Positions 30,287 through 43,937 of a stretch of 64,000 nt of DNA are shown one piece after another. The notes under the pieces were generated by a model, which ran no database searches, was not told the origin of the DNA, and saw nothing but the letters and a program-made list of their open reading frames with translations. The stretch covers positions 1-64,000 of the forward strand of contig JAUCZK010000014.1 in NCBI GenBank assembly GCA_030373145.1. The letters are read 5' to 3'. Position 1 is the first letter of the stretch. The number at the start of each line of letters is the position of its first letter. Made by a program: the position numbers and the translations under genes. The stretch is from Cyanobium sp. CZS48M (GTDB lineage Bacteria > Cyanobacteriota > Cyanobacteriia > PCC-6307 > Cyanobiaceae).

Positions 30287-31051
30287 ATGCTGAGTGATCT
30301 GCTGGTGCTGGTGCCCCTCGGTGTGGTGGCCGGGCTGCTCTCGGGGCTGCTGGGCATCGGCGGCGGTCTGGTGTTCTCACCGATGCTGCTGCTGGTGGGT
30401 CTTCCGCCCCACCAGGCCCTGGCCACCAGCACCCTGGCGATCGTGCCCACCACCCTGGGGGGGACCTGGGTGCACCTGCGCCAGGGTCGGGTGCAGCCGG
30501 CGGCGGGCCTGGCCATCGGCCTCAGTGCCGCCCTGAGCGGTCTGCTGTTCAGCCAGCTGGGGGGACTGCTCAGCGGCTGGCAGCTGCTGGGCCTGCAGGC
30601 CCTGATGTACGCGACCATCACCTTGACGATCACCCCACGTTCCGGACCTGAGCCGGAGGGGGCGGAGGCGGCAGCTCCGCCATGGCCCGCCCTCGCCCTG
30701 GTGGGAAGCGTGGCCGGCCTGGCGGGGGGTCTGCTGGGGGTTGGGGGCGGCCTGCTGATGGTGCCCCTGATGATGGGAGGCCTGCGGCTGCCCGTGCGCG
30801 AGGCGATCCGGCTGAGCACCCTGGCGGTGCTCTGCTCGGCGACGGCCGCATCGGTGACCTTTCTGGCCCTGGCCAAGGCCCAGGGGGCCATCGCCCTGAC
30901 CCTGGGGGGAACGGCCTCCGTGGCGGCCCGCTGGTCGGCGGCCCGGCTGGATCGGGTGCCGGAGACGCTGCTGGTGCAGCTGCTGCGCGGTCTCACGGCG
31001 CTGTTGGCCCTCGACAGCGGCCGGCGGGCCCTCAGCCTGCTGCTGGGCTGA
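30287..31051 (+). CDS. TSUP-family (TauE/SafE) membrane permease
   Basis: GLLSGLLGIGGGLVFSPMLLLVGLPPHQALATSTLAIVPTT and second repeat GLAGGLLGVGGGLLMVPLMM. Confidence 0.87.
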   Translation: MLSDLLVLVPLGVVAGLLSGLLGIGGGLVFSPMLLLVGLPPHQALATSTLAIVPTTLGGTWVHLRQGRVQPAAGLAIGLSAALSGLLFSQLGGLLSGWQLLGLQALMYATITLTITPRSGPEPEGAEAAAPPWPALALVGSVAGLAGGLLGVGGGLLMVPLMMGGLRLPVREAIRLSTLAVLCSATAASVTFLALAKAQGAIALTLGGTASVAARWSAARLDRVPETLLVQLLRGLTALLALDSGRRALSLLLG

Positions 31052-31523
31052 TCGACTCCCAGAAGCTGGGATCGAGCTCGAAGCCCAGGACTGCGGCCAT
31101 CTGGGCGAGCCCCTGGCGGCAGTTCAATCCCCGCTCCTGGCTCCAGTGATCCAGCAGGAAGAAGCGATGGGTGATCCAGAGCTCCAGGCTCTCGGGTGCG
31201 AAGCGGATCCCCTCATGGCGGCTGAAACCGTGGGGCAGAACCATCGCCACATGGCGGCAGAGCTGACCACCGCTGCGATCGAGCACCAGCGGCAGCCAGG
31301 GGTGAAGGGCATCGGCCCGCAGACTCCAGAGACGCAGCTCCGGCAGTTCGGAGAGCTCGCGGGGATCCTCCGCTTGAAGGGGCCAGTCGAAGGAGAGATC
31401 CAGGGCGCCGGCGGCGGCGAGCAGATCAGCTGGGGCGCATGCGCTCCAGGGCTGCAGAGGCGAGAGATCCAGGCTGCGGACGCTTTCGGCGGAAACAGAG
31501 AGGCTGGAGGGAGGTTGGGCCAT
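31032..31523 (-). CDS. crr6: CRR6-family protein (NdhI maturation factor-like)
   Basis: LDLSFDWPLQAEDPRELSELPELRLWSLRADALHPWLPLVLDRSGGQLCRHVAMVLPHGFSRHEGIRFAPESLELWITHRFFLLDHW. Confidence 0.72.
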   Translation of the reverse strand: MAQPPSSLSVSAESVRSLDLSPLQPWSACAPADLLAAAGALDLSFDWPLQAEDPRELSELPELRLWSLRADALHPWLPLVLDRSGGQLCRHVAMVLPHGFSRHEGIRFAPESLELWITHRFFLLDHWSQERGLNCRQGLAQMAAVLGFELDPSFWESISPAAG

Positions 31524-31612
31524 CAAGAGCTGTGACAGCCCGAAGCCACGCAATGGCTACGGGCGGAACGGAGCCGAACAATGGTGGCGACATCTGTTTC
31601 CCATCGTTGGCC

Positions 31613-31717
31613 ATGGTCACAACACTCAGCCAGGCAGAGATTCTGATCGCCCTGGTGGTCGCCGCCCACGCCGGCATTCTGGCGATTCGTCTCTCCGTCA
31701 GCCTCTACAGGGCCTGA
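31613..31717 (+). CDS. psaM: Photosystem I reaction centre subunit XII
   Basis: 34-aa ORF MVTTLSQAEILIALVVAAHAGILAIRLSVSLYRA matches the PsaM pattern (xxxAQIxxALVxALxxGILAxRLxxxLY). Confidence 0.85.
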   Translation: MVTTLSQAEILIALVVAAHAGILAIRLSVSLYRA

Positions 31718-31742
31718 ATCCAGAGCCCGCCCTTGGCAGCTC

Positions 31743-32285
31743 GTGCCTGAGCTGCTAGAAGCGGGCCATAACTTCTCCTTCTCCCCCTTGTCCGCCGCGC
31801 AGCAGCTCAGGCCCGTGCCCGCCCCGAGGCATCAGGCCCCATCCAGGCGACGGCCAGCCTCGCGGCCCCCGGTTGCCCAGCCCGTCAGTACGGCAGCGGC
31901 GGCGGCCTTCCGCCAGGGTTCCACCGACCGGCAGGAGTTGCTCTGCAGCGTGATCGGCCTCAGCGTCAAGCTGGGCATGACGTTGCTGGCGGGCCTCAGC
32001 CTGGTGCATCTGGCTGGCGCCTACCAACAGCGCCTGAGCCAGCACGACGAACTGAGTGCCATTCTTCAGATCGAGCAGGCCAAATTGCAGAAGGCCCAGA
32101 CACGCTTCGATCAACTCTTCGTCACCTCCGGCGAGCAACATCTGATCCGCGAACAGGATCAGTGGATCGCCCCTGATCGGCTGCGGGTGGTCTGGAACGA
32201 CCCCAGCGACTCCAAACCCGCCCCAACTTCAACCGCCAGGCCGCTGATCAGCACCAAACCGCTCCCAGCCCAGCTTCCGCGCTGA
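31743..32285 (+). CDS. Conserved hypothetical, single TM segment with Pro/Arg-rich N-terminus
   Basis: SVIGLSVKLGMTLLAGLSLVHLAGAYQQRLSQHDELSAILQIEQAKLQKAQTRFDQLF; TM plus coiled coil. Confidence 0.6.
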   Translation: MPELLEAGHNFSFSPLSAAQQLRPVPAPRHQAPSRRRPASRPPVAQPVSTAAAAAFRQGSTDRQELLCSVIGLSVKLGMTLLAGLSLVHLAGAYQQRLSQHDELSAILQIEQAKLQKAQTRFDQLFVTSGEQHLIREQDQWIAPDRLRVVWNDPSDSKPAPTSTARPLISTKPLPAQLPR

Positions 32286-32384
32286 TTCAACAGGGGGGTT
32301 CAGCGGTTGCTTCGCTTGAACGTGACCTTGTGTTGAACTTCGCCCAGCCCTCAGCACTGGCTGCTGGCCTTGTCCGTAGGTTGA

Positions 32385-33431
<1,047 letters not shown>

Positions 33432-33438
33432 GGTCCGT

Positions 33439-33957
33439 GTGATGGTGATGCCCCGTCCTCTTCGCTGGGTTCTCGGTCTTTTGCTCGCCGGTGGATTGCT
33501 GCTGGGGGGGGCGCTGCTGCTGCCCTTCAGCGAGTTGTTGCCCGGTGGAACGGTCGGTGATGTGCCGCTGCAGCAGGTGGTGAACGGCACCAAGTTCAAC
33601 CAGCTGTTTCCAGCTTCGGATCCCGAATTCCGCGTGACGATGTCGCAGGAGAAGCGGGGGTTCAGCGAGGCTCGTCTGAAACAGGGAGACCAGCTGATTG
33701 CCCTGCTGGCCATCTCCGACACGATCACTGCACCGGAAGCCGTGGCCAAGTTTGAGCAGGCCAATGAGCAGCTCAAGGGTTGGCCACTGGTGGAGCAGGG
33801 ACCCCATGCCAGTGCGCTGCTGGTGGCTGATCGCTTCCAGGTGAAGGTGATCGAGCAGGGAAACTCCCTGGATGCTGCCCACCGCCACGACGTGCTGGGC
33901 GAATTTGATCTCCAGGGGCTGGCCTCCCTGGCCACTCCAACCCTCCCCCGCAGCTGA
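33439..33957 (+). CDS. Conserved hypothetical, membrane-anchored
   Basis: N-terminal TM (PLRWVLGLLLAGGLLLGGALLLPF), soluble remainder; directly downstream of por. Confidence 0.6.
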   Translation: MMVMPRPLRWVLGLLLAGGLLLGGALLLPFSELLPGGTVGDVPLQQVVNGTKFNQLFPASDPEFRVTMSQEKRGFSEARLKQGDQLIALLAISDTITAPEAVAKFEQANEQLKGWPLVEQGPHASALLVADRFQVKVIEQGNSLDAAHRHDVLGEFDLQGLASLATPTLPRS

Positions 33958-33961
33958 GGCC

Positions 33962-34849
33962 ATGGGCACCCCCGTTCTCACCCGCCTGGAGCGCCTGCCG
34001 CGGCGGGGCTTAACCGTGCTCGCACTCCAGGGCCTGAGCCTGCTGGTTCCAGGTGGCTGGAGCAACGTCACCAGCGCTGAAGCCCTGATCGAATCGGTGA
34101 TCGGCAGCAACGATCCAACCCTGATCGCCCAGGTGCGAGCCCGGGCCGACCAACTCAGCCGGGCACGCCATGAAGGCTATGGCCGGGCCCTGAGCGTCTA
34201 CGACGCCGTCAATCGCTCCCAGCACGCCACGGCTGGACTACGGGTGCTGGCGGGTGTGAGCGCCGGCATACCGCTGCTGAAACGCATTGCCGATCTCACG
34301 CCTCCGGGGGACACGCTGCAGGCGGTGGACCTGGGGCTGAAGGTGTCGGCTGAACTGCTGGCCTTCACCCAGGTGAATGGCCTCCCCGGCGACAGCTTCG
34401 CCGACTTCGCCGCCGCCCTGGCTGACTACGGCTCAGAGGCACGGCTGCGCATGGCCGCCCTGGTCACCTTTGATGGTCTGCTGCCCCTGGGAGATCAGGC
34501 CCTGCAGCGCCTGGATGGGCTGCTGGGGCAGGCCAGCGCCAGCCAGTTGCGCCAGCTTCCCGCCTACGGGCGCATGGCCGGCCTGATGCCGGGCCGTGGT
34601 GACCAGGCCCACATGGGCTTCATGCGCCGGGGTGTGGAGCAGTGGGTGGGCTGGGCCGACGGACTGGTGTCGCAGCTGGGGCTCAGTGGCCAGCGCGCTG
34701 TTCAGGCCCTGGAAACCACCCTGGGCCCGTGGCAGGGCCGTATGGATCAACTGGCGGTGTTCCTCGATGCTTTCACTGACACCTATGCCCACACCGGCGT
34801 TCAGGCCGTGGCCCGCCGCCTGGTGGAGCGGGCCGCCGCCGAGATCTGA
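33962..34849 (+). CDS. Conserved hypothetical, possible exported protein
   Basis: MGTPVLTRLERLPRRGLTVLALQGLSLLVPGGWSNVTSAEALIESVIGSND...; alpha-helical; 4 bp after previous ORF. Confidence 0.6.
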   Translation: MGTPVLTRLERLPRRGLTVLALQGLSLLVPGGWSNVTSAEALIESVIGSNDPTLIAQVRARADQLSRARHEGYGRALSVYDAVNRSQHATAGLRVLAGVSAGIPLLKRIADLTPPGDTLQAVDLGLKVSAELLAFTQVNGLPGDSFADFAAALADYGSEARLRMAALVTFDGLLPLGDQALQRLDGLLGQASASQLRQLPAYGRMAGLMPGRGDQAHMGFMRRGVEQWVGWADGLVSQLGLSGQRAVQALETTLGPWQGRMDQLAVFLDAFTDTYAHTGVQAVARRLVERAAAEI

Positions 34850-34878
34850 AATCCCGCCTCACGCAGCCCGGGCGAGGA

Positions 34879-35844
<966 letters not shown>

Positions 35845-35943
35845 TCAAAGTGCAGCCAGGCAGGCAGATGCTGGCTCTGGCTCAAACCGAAACATCACGA
35901 CAATCGGGATCTTGAAATGCTCACCCGAATCGCGCCAGCCCAC

Positions 35944-38819
<2,876 letters not shown>

Positions 38820-39082
38820 TTAGCCAACTGGGCGGCGGAAACCCGCGGCTGTTGACAAGTCTTCGGGTTCCGAGCGCAGGCGGCCCGCGGAAGCCGACCC
38901 ACCGCGGTTCGTTACACGTCTTCATGACAAAGGCTCCTGGGATGGCCCGACCCGTGCATGAGCAGGGCTTATCAACCTCCCCAGACACCGTGATCGTTCA
39001 AAGCCCCCAAATCGCTTGACGGGGGGGTATGCCGCCGAGCATGGTCCTTAGCGAACCTCCCCACCCTTTTCCGGAGTAGGCA

Positions 39083-39394
39083 ATGGCGAATGAAACCATG
39101 GGCATCGCCCTCGGCATGATCGAGACGCGCGGCCTCGTGCCGGCCATCGAGGCGGCCGACGCCATGACCAAGGCCGCAGAAGTGCGTCTGATCGGCCGTG
39201 AGTTCGTGGGTGGCGGCTACGTGACCGTTCTGGTGCGTGGCGAAACCGGTGCTGTCAACGCAGCTGTGCGCGCCGGCGCCGATGCCTGTGAGCGCGTCGG
39301 CGACGGCCTCGTGGCCGCCCACATCATTGCCCGCCCCCACCGTGAAGTGGAGCCGGCCCTGAACAGCAGCTTCGGTCTGGGTTCCAAGGACTGA
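39083..39394 (+). CDS. csoS1: Carboxysome shell hexamer protein (BMC domain)
   Basis: MANETMGIALGMIETRGLVPAIEAADAMTKAAEVRLIGREFVGGGYVTVLVRGETGAVNAAVRAGADACERVGDGLVAAHIIARPHREVEPAL. Confidence 0.96.
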   Translation: MANETMGIALGMIETRGLVPAIEAADAMTKAAEVRLIGREFVGGGYVTVLVRGETGAVNAAVRAGADACERVGDGLVAAHIIARPHREVEPALNSSFGLGSKD

Positions 39395-39464
39395 TGTCTG
39401 ACGCGCCCCCGAGGGAGCGCAGCACTCTCATCATTCCCACCCGACCAACAAGGAGATTTTCCCC

Positions 39465-40877
39465 ATGAGCAAGAAGTACGACGCTGGGGTCAAGGAGTAC
39501 AGGGACACGTACTGGACTCCCGACTACATCCCCCTCGACACCGACCTGCTGGCCTGCTTCAAGGTCACCGGTCAGGAAGGCGTTCCCAAGGAAGAAGTGG
39601 CCGCTGCCGTGGCCGCCGAATCCTCGACTGGCACCTGGTCCACCGTGTGGTCCGAGCTCCTCACCGATCTGGAGTTCTACAAGGGCCGCTGCTACCGCAT
39701 CGAAGACGTCCCCGGCGACAAGGAGTCGTTTTACGCCTTCATCGCCTACCCGCTGGATCTGTTCGAGGAAGGTTCGATCACCAACGTGCTCACCTCACTG
39801 GTGGGCAACGTGTTCGGCTTCAAGGCCCTGCGCCACCTCCGTCTGGAAGACATCCGCTTCCCGATGGCCTTCATCAAGACCTGCCCCGGCCCACCGAACG
39901 GCATCTGCGTCGAGCGCGACCGGATGAACAAGTACGGCCGTCCCCTGCTGGGCTGCACGATCAAGCCGAAGCTCGGACTCTCCGGCAAGAACTACGGCCG
40001 GGTGGTGTACGAGTGCCTCCGCGGTGGTCTCGACTTCACCAAGGACGACGAGAACATCAACTCCCAGCCCTTCCAGCGCTGGCAGAACCGTTTCGAGTTC
40101 GTGGCCGAAGCCGTTCAGCTGTCCCAGGAGGAAACCGGCGAGAAGAAGGGTCACTACCTCAACTGCACCGCCGCCACTCCTGAGGAGATGTATGAGCGGG
40201 CCGAGTTCGCCAAGGAACTGGGCCAGCCCATCATCATGCACGACTACATCACCGGTGGCTTCACCGCCAACACCGGTCTGTCGAAGTGGTGCCGCAAGAA
40301 CGGCATGTTGTTGCACATTCACCGCGCCATGCACGCGGTGATCGACCGTCACCCCAAGCACGGCATCCACTTCCGGGTGCTGGCCAAGTGCCTGCGCCTC
40401 TCCGGTGGTGACCAGCTGCACACCGGCACCGTGGTGGGCAAGCTCGAAGGTGATCGTCAGACCACCCTCGGCTTCATCGACCAGCTGCGTGAATCCTTTG
40501 TTCCCGAAGACCGCAGCCGCGGTAACTTCTTCGATCAGGACTGGGGTTCCATGCCCGGCGTCTTCGCCGTGGCCTCCGGGGGCATCCACGTGTGGCACAT
40601 GCCTGCACTGGTGGCGATCTTCGGCGACGATTCCGTGCTGCAGTTCGGTGGTGGCACCCACGGCCACCCCTGGGGTTCCGCCGCTGGCGCCGCCGCCAAC
40701 CGCGTGGCCCTCGAAGCCTGCGTCAAGGCCCGCAACGCCGGCCGCGAGATCGAGAAGGAAAGCCGCGACATCCTCCTGGAAGCCGCGAAGCACAGCCCCG
40801 AGCTCGCCATCGCCCTCGAGACCTGGAAGGAAATCAAGTTCGAGTTCGACACCGTCGACAAACTTGACGTCAACTGA
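39465..40877 (+). CDS. cbbL: Ribulose-1,5-bisphosphate carboxylase/oxygenase large subunit, form IA
   Basis: [92 protein letters not shown]. Confidence 0.98.
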   Translation: MSKKYDAGVKEYRDTYWTPDYIPLDTDLLACFKVTGQEGVPKEEVAAAVAAESSTGTWSTVWSELLTDLEFYKGRCYRIEDVPGDKESFYAFIAYPLDLFEEGSITNVLTSLVGNVFGFKALRHLRLEDIRFPMAFIKTCPGPPNGICVERDRMNKYGRPLLGCTIKPKLGLSGKNYGRVVYECLRGGLDFTKDDENINSQPFQRWQNRFEFVAEAVQLSQEETGEKKGHYLNCTAATPEEMYERAEFAKELGQPIIMHDYITGGFTANTGLSKWCRKNGMLLHIHRAMHAVIDRHPKHGIHFRVLAKCLRLSGGDQLHTGTVVGKLEGDRQTTLGFIDQLRESFVPEDRSRGNFFDQDWGSMPGVFAVASGGIHVWHMPALVAIFGDDSVLQFGGGTHGHPWGSAAGAAANRVALEACVKARNAGREIEKESRDILLEAAKHSPELAIALETWKEIKFEFDTVDKLDVN

Positions 40878-40893
40878 TCGGGGCTGATGACCT

Positions 40894-40920
40894 GAGGGGA
40901 CGGAGTTTCTCTCTCCCCTC
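40894..40920 (+). promoter_or_regulatory. Hairpin in the cbbL-cbbS gap
   Basis: GAGGGGA (40894-40900) / TCCCCTC (40914-40920), 7-bp perfect stem, 13-nt loop. Confidence 0.4.
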
Positions 40921-40977
40921 TGTCACAGCCATCCATCCGGTTTGCCTGCATTCACCTGATTCCCCACAAGGATCCCC

Positions 40978-41319
40978 ATGCCCTTCAAGAGCACCGTGGG
41001 TGACTATCAAACAGTCGCCACCCTGGAGACCTTCGGCTTTCTCCCGCCGATGTCTCAGGACGAGATCTACGACCAGATTGCTTACATCATTGCCCAGGGT
41101 TGGAGCCCGCTGGTGGAGCACGTCCACCCCAGCCGTTCGATGGCGACCTACTGGTCGTACTGGAAACTGCCTTTCTTCGGAGAGAAGGATCTGGGCGTGA
41201 TCGTCAGTGAGCTCGAGGCCTGCCACCGCGCCTACCCCGACCACCACGTGCGTCTGGTGGGCTACGACGCCTACACCCAGAGCCAGGGCTCCTGCTTCGT
41301 GGTCTTCGAAGCACGCTGA
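40978..41319 (+). CDS. cbbS: Ribulose-1,5-bisphosphate carboxylase/oxygenase small subunit
   Basis: MPFKSTVGDYQTVATLETFGFLPPMSQDEIYDQIAYIIAQGWSPLVEHVHPSRSMATYWSYWKLPFFGEKDL. Confidence 0.97.
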   Translation: MPFKSTVGDYQTVATLETFGFLPPMSQDEIYDQIAYIIAQGWSPLVEHVHPSRSMATYWSYWKLPFFGEKDLGVIVSELEACHRAYPDHHVRLVGYDAYTQSQGSCFVVFEAR

Positions 41320-41330
41320 TCCCAGCGGTT

Positions 41331-41359
41331 GGCAGGTTTCGGCCACACCGGAACCTGCC
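41331..41359 (+). terminator. Strong hairpin in the cbbS-csoS2 gap (attenuator/terminator-like)
   Basis: GGCAGGTTTC (41331-41340) / GGAACCTGCC (41350-41359): 10-bp stem with one G-T wobble and 9-nt loop, followed by the pyrimidine-rich TCCCTTCGTCTTCATTCTTCC. Confidence 0.6.
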
Positions 41360-41484
41360 TCCCTTCGTCTTCATTCTTCCAGCGGCTCAAGACAACGGTG
41401 TGAGCGGCAGGCCAGGCCCCTGGCCCTCCATTCACCAGTGCTCTGCGGCTGTCTTTGTTCAGGTTGTTTCTTCACAGGGCGGAT

Positions 41485-43899
41485 ATGGCATCTCAATCCA
41501 GTCGCGAAGCGGCCCTTGCGCGCCGAAAGGCGCTCTCCACAGCTGGAAAAACGGCGGAGAAGCGCTATTCCAACGGTGCCAACCGCACCCGCAGCGCCGC
41601 TGAGGCCCGCCCCACCCGCTCGATCACCCCGGTGGCCGCCGCCGTCAGCCGTGAGGCTGAGGCGCCCACCAAGCCGCTGTTCAGTGGCAGTAGCAGTGGA
41701 CACGCACCCTCAGGCCCCTCCCGCCAGCTCAACCGTGCCGCCATCAGCAACCCCAGCCGGGATCTGGTGATGGCCCGGCGGGAAGCCCTGAGCAAGCGGG
41801 GCAAGCGGGCCGACACCAGCAGCGACCGCTGCCGTGACGGCAGCTCCCTGCGCGCTGTCGCTACGCCCACTTCTGCGCCTGTGAGCTCCCCGCCGCCAGC
41901 AGCCAGCCGCCCTTCCCTGTCCCTGAGCGCCCCCCCGTCCACTTCCCTCAGCGATCGCCGCAGCAACGGCAACCGGCCCACAGCCAAGCGCTCCGCCCAG
42001 TTCAACCCCAGCCGCGCCATCGTCATGGCCCGCCGCGAAGCCCTCTCCAAACGCGGCAAGTCAGCCTCCACCAACAGCTCCAGCGGCACCGCCGCCGTGG
42101 TGCGTCAGTCGAACCCCGACATCAGCAGCCGGGAACTGGCCCACCGCATCCGTGATCTCAAGAGCAAGAACGGCGCCGGCGCCATCAGCCGCGGCACCGG
42201 TGTGACCCGGCCGACGGGTCCGAGGCGCGGCCCCAACAAGGTGGCCGGCGCCCAGGACGCCACCTGGAAAGTGGGCGCCAGTGAAACGGTGCGCGGTCAG
42301 GTGGTGACCGGCACCCAGGCCAACCGCTCCGAGAAGACGACCGGCAACGAGGCCAGCACCTGCCGCCCGATCACCGGCACCGAATACATGGGAGCAGACA
42401 TTTTCCGCACGTTCTGCCAGAGCGAGCCTGAAGCGCTCCAGCCCGCCAAGGTGCGCGTCACGGCCACCAGCCACGGCAACCGCGTCACCGGCAACGAAGT
42501 AGGCCGTTCGGAGAAGGTCACCGGCGATGAACCCGGCACCTGCAAGTCCATCACCGGCACCGAGTACATCTCGGCGAACCAGGCGGCGGCCTACTGCGGC
42601 ACCACCTCCGTCAGCCCCCGCAAGGTGGGCCACAGCCAGACCCTGGCCGGCAGGCCGGTGTCGGGTGTGATGGTGGGCCGCTCCGAGCGGGTCACCGGTG
42701 ATGAGCATGGCGCCGGCATCCAGCCCACCGGCACCCAATACCTGGGCTCCGATTCGATCAGCACGCCCGGTCAGGCCCCCCCCAAGGTGGCCAGCGTCCA
42801 GACCCTGAGGGGCACCGGCATCACCGGCACCCTGGTGGGCCGCAGCGACAAGGTCACAGGCGATGAGCCCGGCTCCTGCCGTCGCGTCACCGGCGATGAG
42901 TACATCGGCAGCCAGCAGTACCAGAACTTCTGCGGCGGCCGCCCGGAGCCCGAAGCAGCCAAGGTGGGCTTCAGCCTCACCAACAAGCAGCTGATCGTCT
43001 CGGGCACTAACACCGGTCGCTCCTCCAAAGTCACCGGCGATGAGCCCGGCACCTGCAAAGCCGTCACGGGCACGCCCTACGCCGGCCTGGAGCAGGCCAG
43101 CGCCTGGTGCGATTCCTCAGCTGTGCGCGGCATCCGCCAGCGCACTCCAGCCCGCGCCGGTACCCCCGGGCCGCGCATGAGCGGTCTGCAACCGGGCATC
43201 GGTGGGGTGATGACCGGCGCCTCGAAGGGGGCCTGCGAACCCGTTTCCGGCACCCCCTACGTGGGCGTCGATCAGTACAACGAAGCCTGCAGTGCCGCCC
43301 AGGGCCACGAAGCCGATTTCCCCCAGCCGCTGGAAACCCAGCCCTGGCAGGAGTTCAGCGTGCAGTCACCGGCACGGGCCGCCCATCAGCAGCGGGAACG
43401 CAGCTCAGCTGTCACCGGCACCCGCTACGAAACCAGCGCCAGGATCACCGGCCCTTTTGATCTGGCCGGTGGCAAGGTCACCGGCACCGAGAACGCCCGC
43501 TTCGACCGGCGCGGCCCCGAGCCCCAACCGCTGCCTGCCGTGCGGCGCCAGACCTCCGTGCTGCCCCCTCGCCCCCAGGCGGCACCCCTCCCTGTGCCCA
43601 GTGCCCCGGTCAACGTCGATGAAGAGGCCCGCCCCACCAGCCGGGTCACCGGCGAAGGCATTTCCGCTGGCCTGAACATCACCGGCGACGACTGGGACCG
43701 GGGCAAGCGCGTCACCGGCACTGAGGGGGCCTCGGCCCGCCGCCGCAATCCCACCCGCACCGGGCCGATGACGGCAATGGCCACCATCCCGCCTAAGCGC
43801 AATGAGGAGGTGATGCAACCAATCAGCCGTGTCACCGGCTCGAGCGGCAACACCGACAGGGGCTCGTTGATCACCGTCTCCGGCGGTGCCCGAGGCTGA
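41485..43899 (+). CDS. csoS2: Carboxysome scaffold/assembly protein CsoS2
   Basis: N-terminal SR(E/D)xxxARR(K/E)ALSxxGK repeats, six middle repeats with VTGxxxGRSxKVTGDEPGTC..TGTxY, C-terminal RVTGSSGNTDRGSLITVSGGARG. Confidence 0.95.
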   Translation: MASQSSREAALARRKALSTAGKTAEKRYSNGANRTRSAAEARPTRSITPVAAAVSREAEAPTKPLFSGSSSGHAPSGPSRQLNRAAISNPSRDLVMARREALSKRGKRADTSSDRCRDGSSLRAVATPTSAPVSSPPPAASRPSLSLSAPPSTSLSDRRSNGNRPTAKRSAQFNPSRAIVMARREALSKRGKSASTNSSSGTAAVVRQSNPDISSRELAHRIRDLKSKNGAGAISRGTGVTRPTGPRRGPNKVAGAQDATWKVGASETVRGQVVTGTQANRSEKTTGNEASTCRPITGTEYMGADIFRTFCQSEPEALQPAKVRVTATSHGNRVTGNEVGRSEKVTGDEPGTCKSITGTEYISANQAAAYCGTTSVSPRKVGHSQTLAGRPVSGVMVGRSERVTGDEHGAGIQPTGTQYLGSDSISTPGQAPPKVASVQTLRGTGITGTLVGRSDKVTGDEPGSCRRVTGDEYIGSQQYQNFCGGRPEPEAAKVGFSLTNKQLIVSGTNTGRSSKVTGDEPGTCKAVTGTPYAGLEQASAWCDSSAVRGIRQRTPARAGTPGPRMSGLQPGIGGVMTGASKGACEPVSGTPYVGVDQYNEACSAAQGHEADFPQPLETQPWQEFSVQSPARAAHQQRERSSAVTGTRYETSARITGPFDLAGGKVTGTENARFDRRGPEPQPLPAVRRQTSVLPPRPQAAPLPVPSAPVNVDEEARPTSRVTGEGISAGLNITGDDWDRGKRVTGTEGASARRRNPTRTGPMTAMATIPPKRNEEVMQPISRVTGSSGNTDRGSLITVSGGARG
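42273..43302 (+). repeat. CsoS2 middle-repeat array (about six imperfect repeats)
   Basis: Repeats of [V/I]xG..xGRS.KVTGDEPGxC..[V/I]TGTxYxG....... C in the translation. Confidence 0.85.
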
Positions 43900-43937
43900 T
43901 GTTCTCCCTCCCCTCCACCCTGTCGCCGCACTGAACC

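Noticed and set aside
39403-39420. Inverted repeat GCGCCCCCGAGGGAGCGC between csoS1 and cbbL
   Set aside because: Short stem with a mismatch and very small loop; weaker than the cbbL/cbbS and cbbS/csoS2 hairpins.
42000-43300. Repetitive DNA resembling a CRISPR or mobile repeat
   Set aside because: Repeats are in-frame protein repeats of CsoS2, not spaced direct repeats.
41485-43899. Programmed frameshift in csoS2 (short and long forms as in Halothiobacillus)
   Set aside because: No convincing slippery heptamer plus stop arrangement was identified by eye; the full-length frame is uninterrupted.
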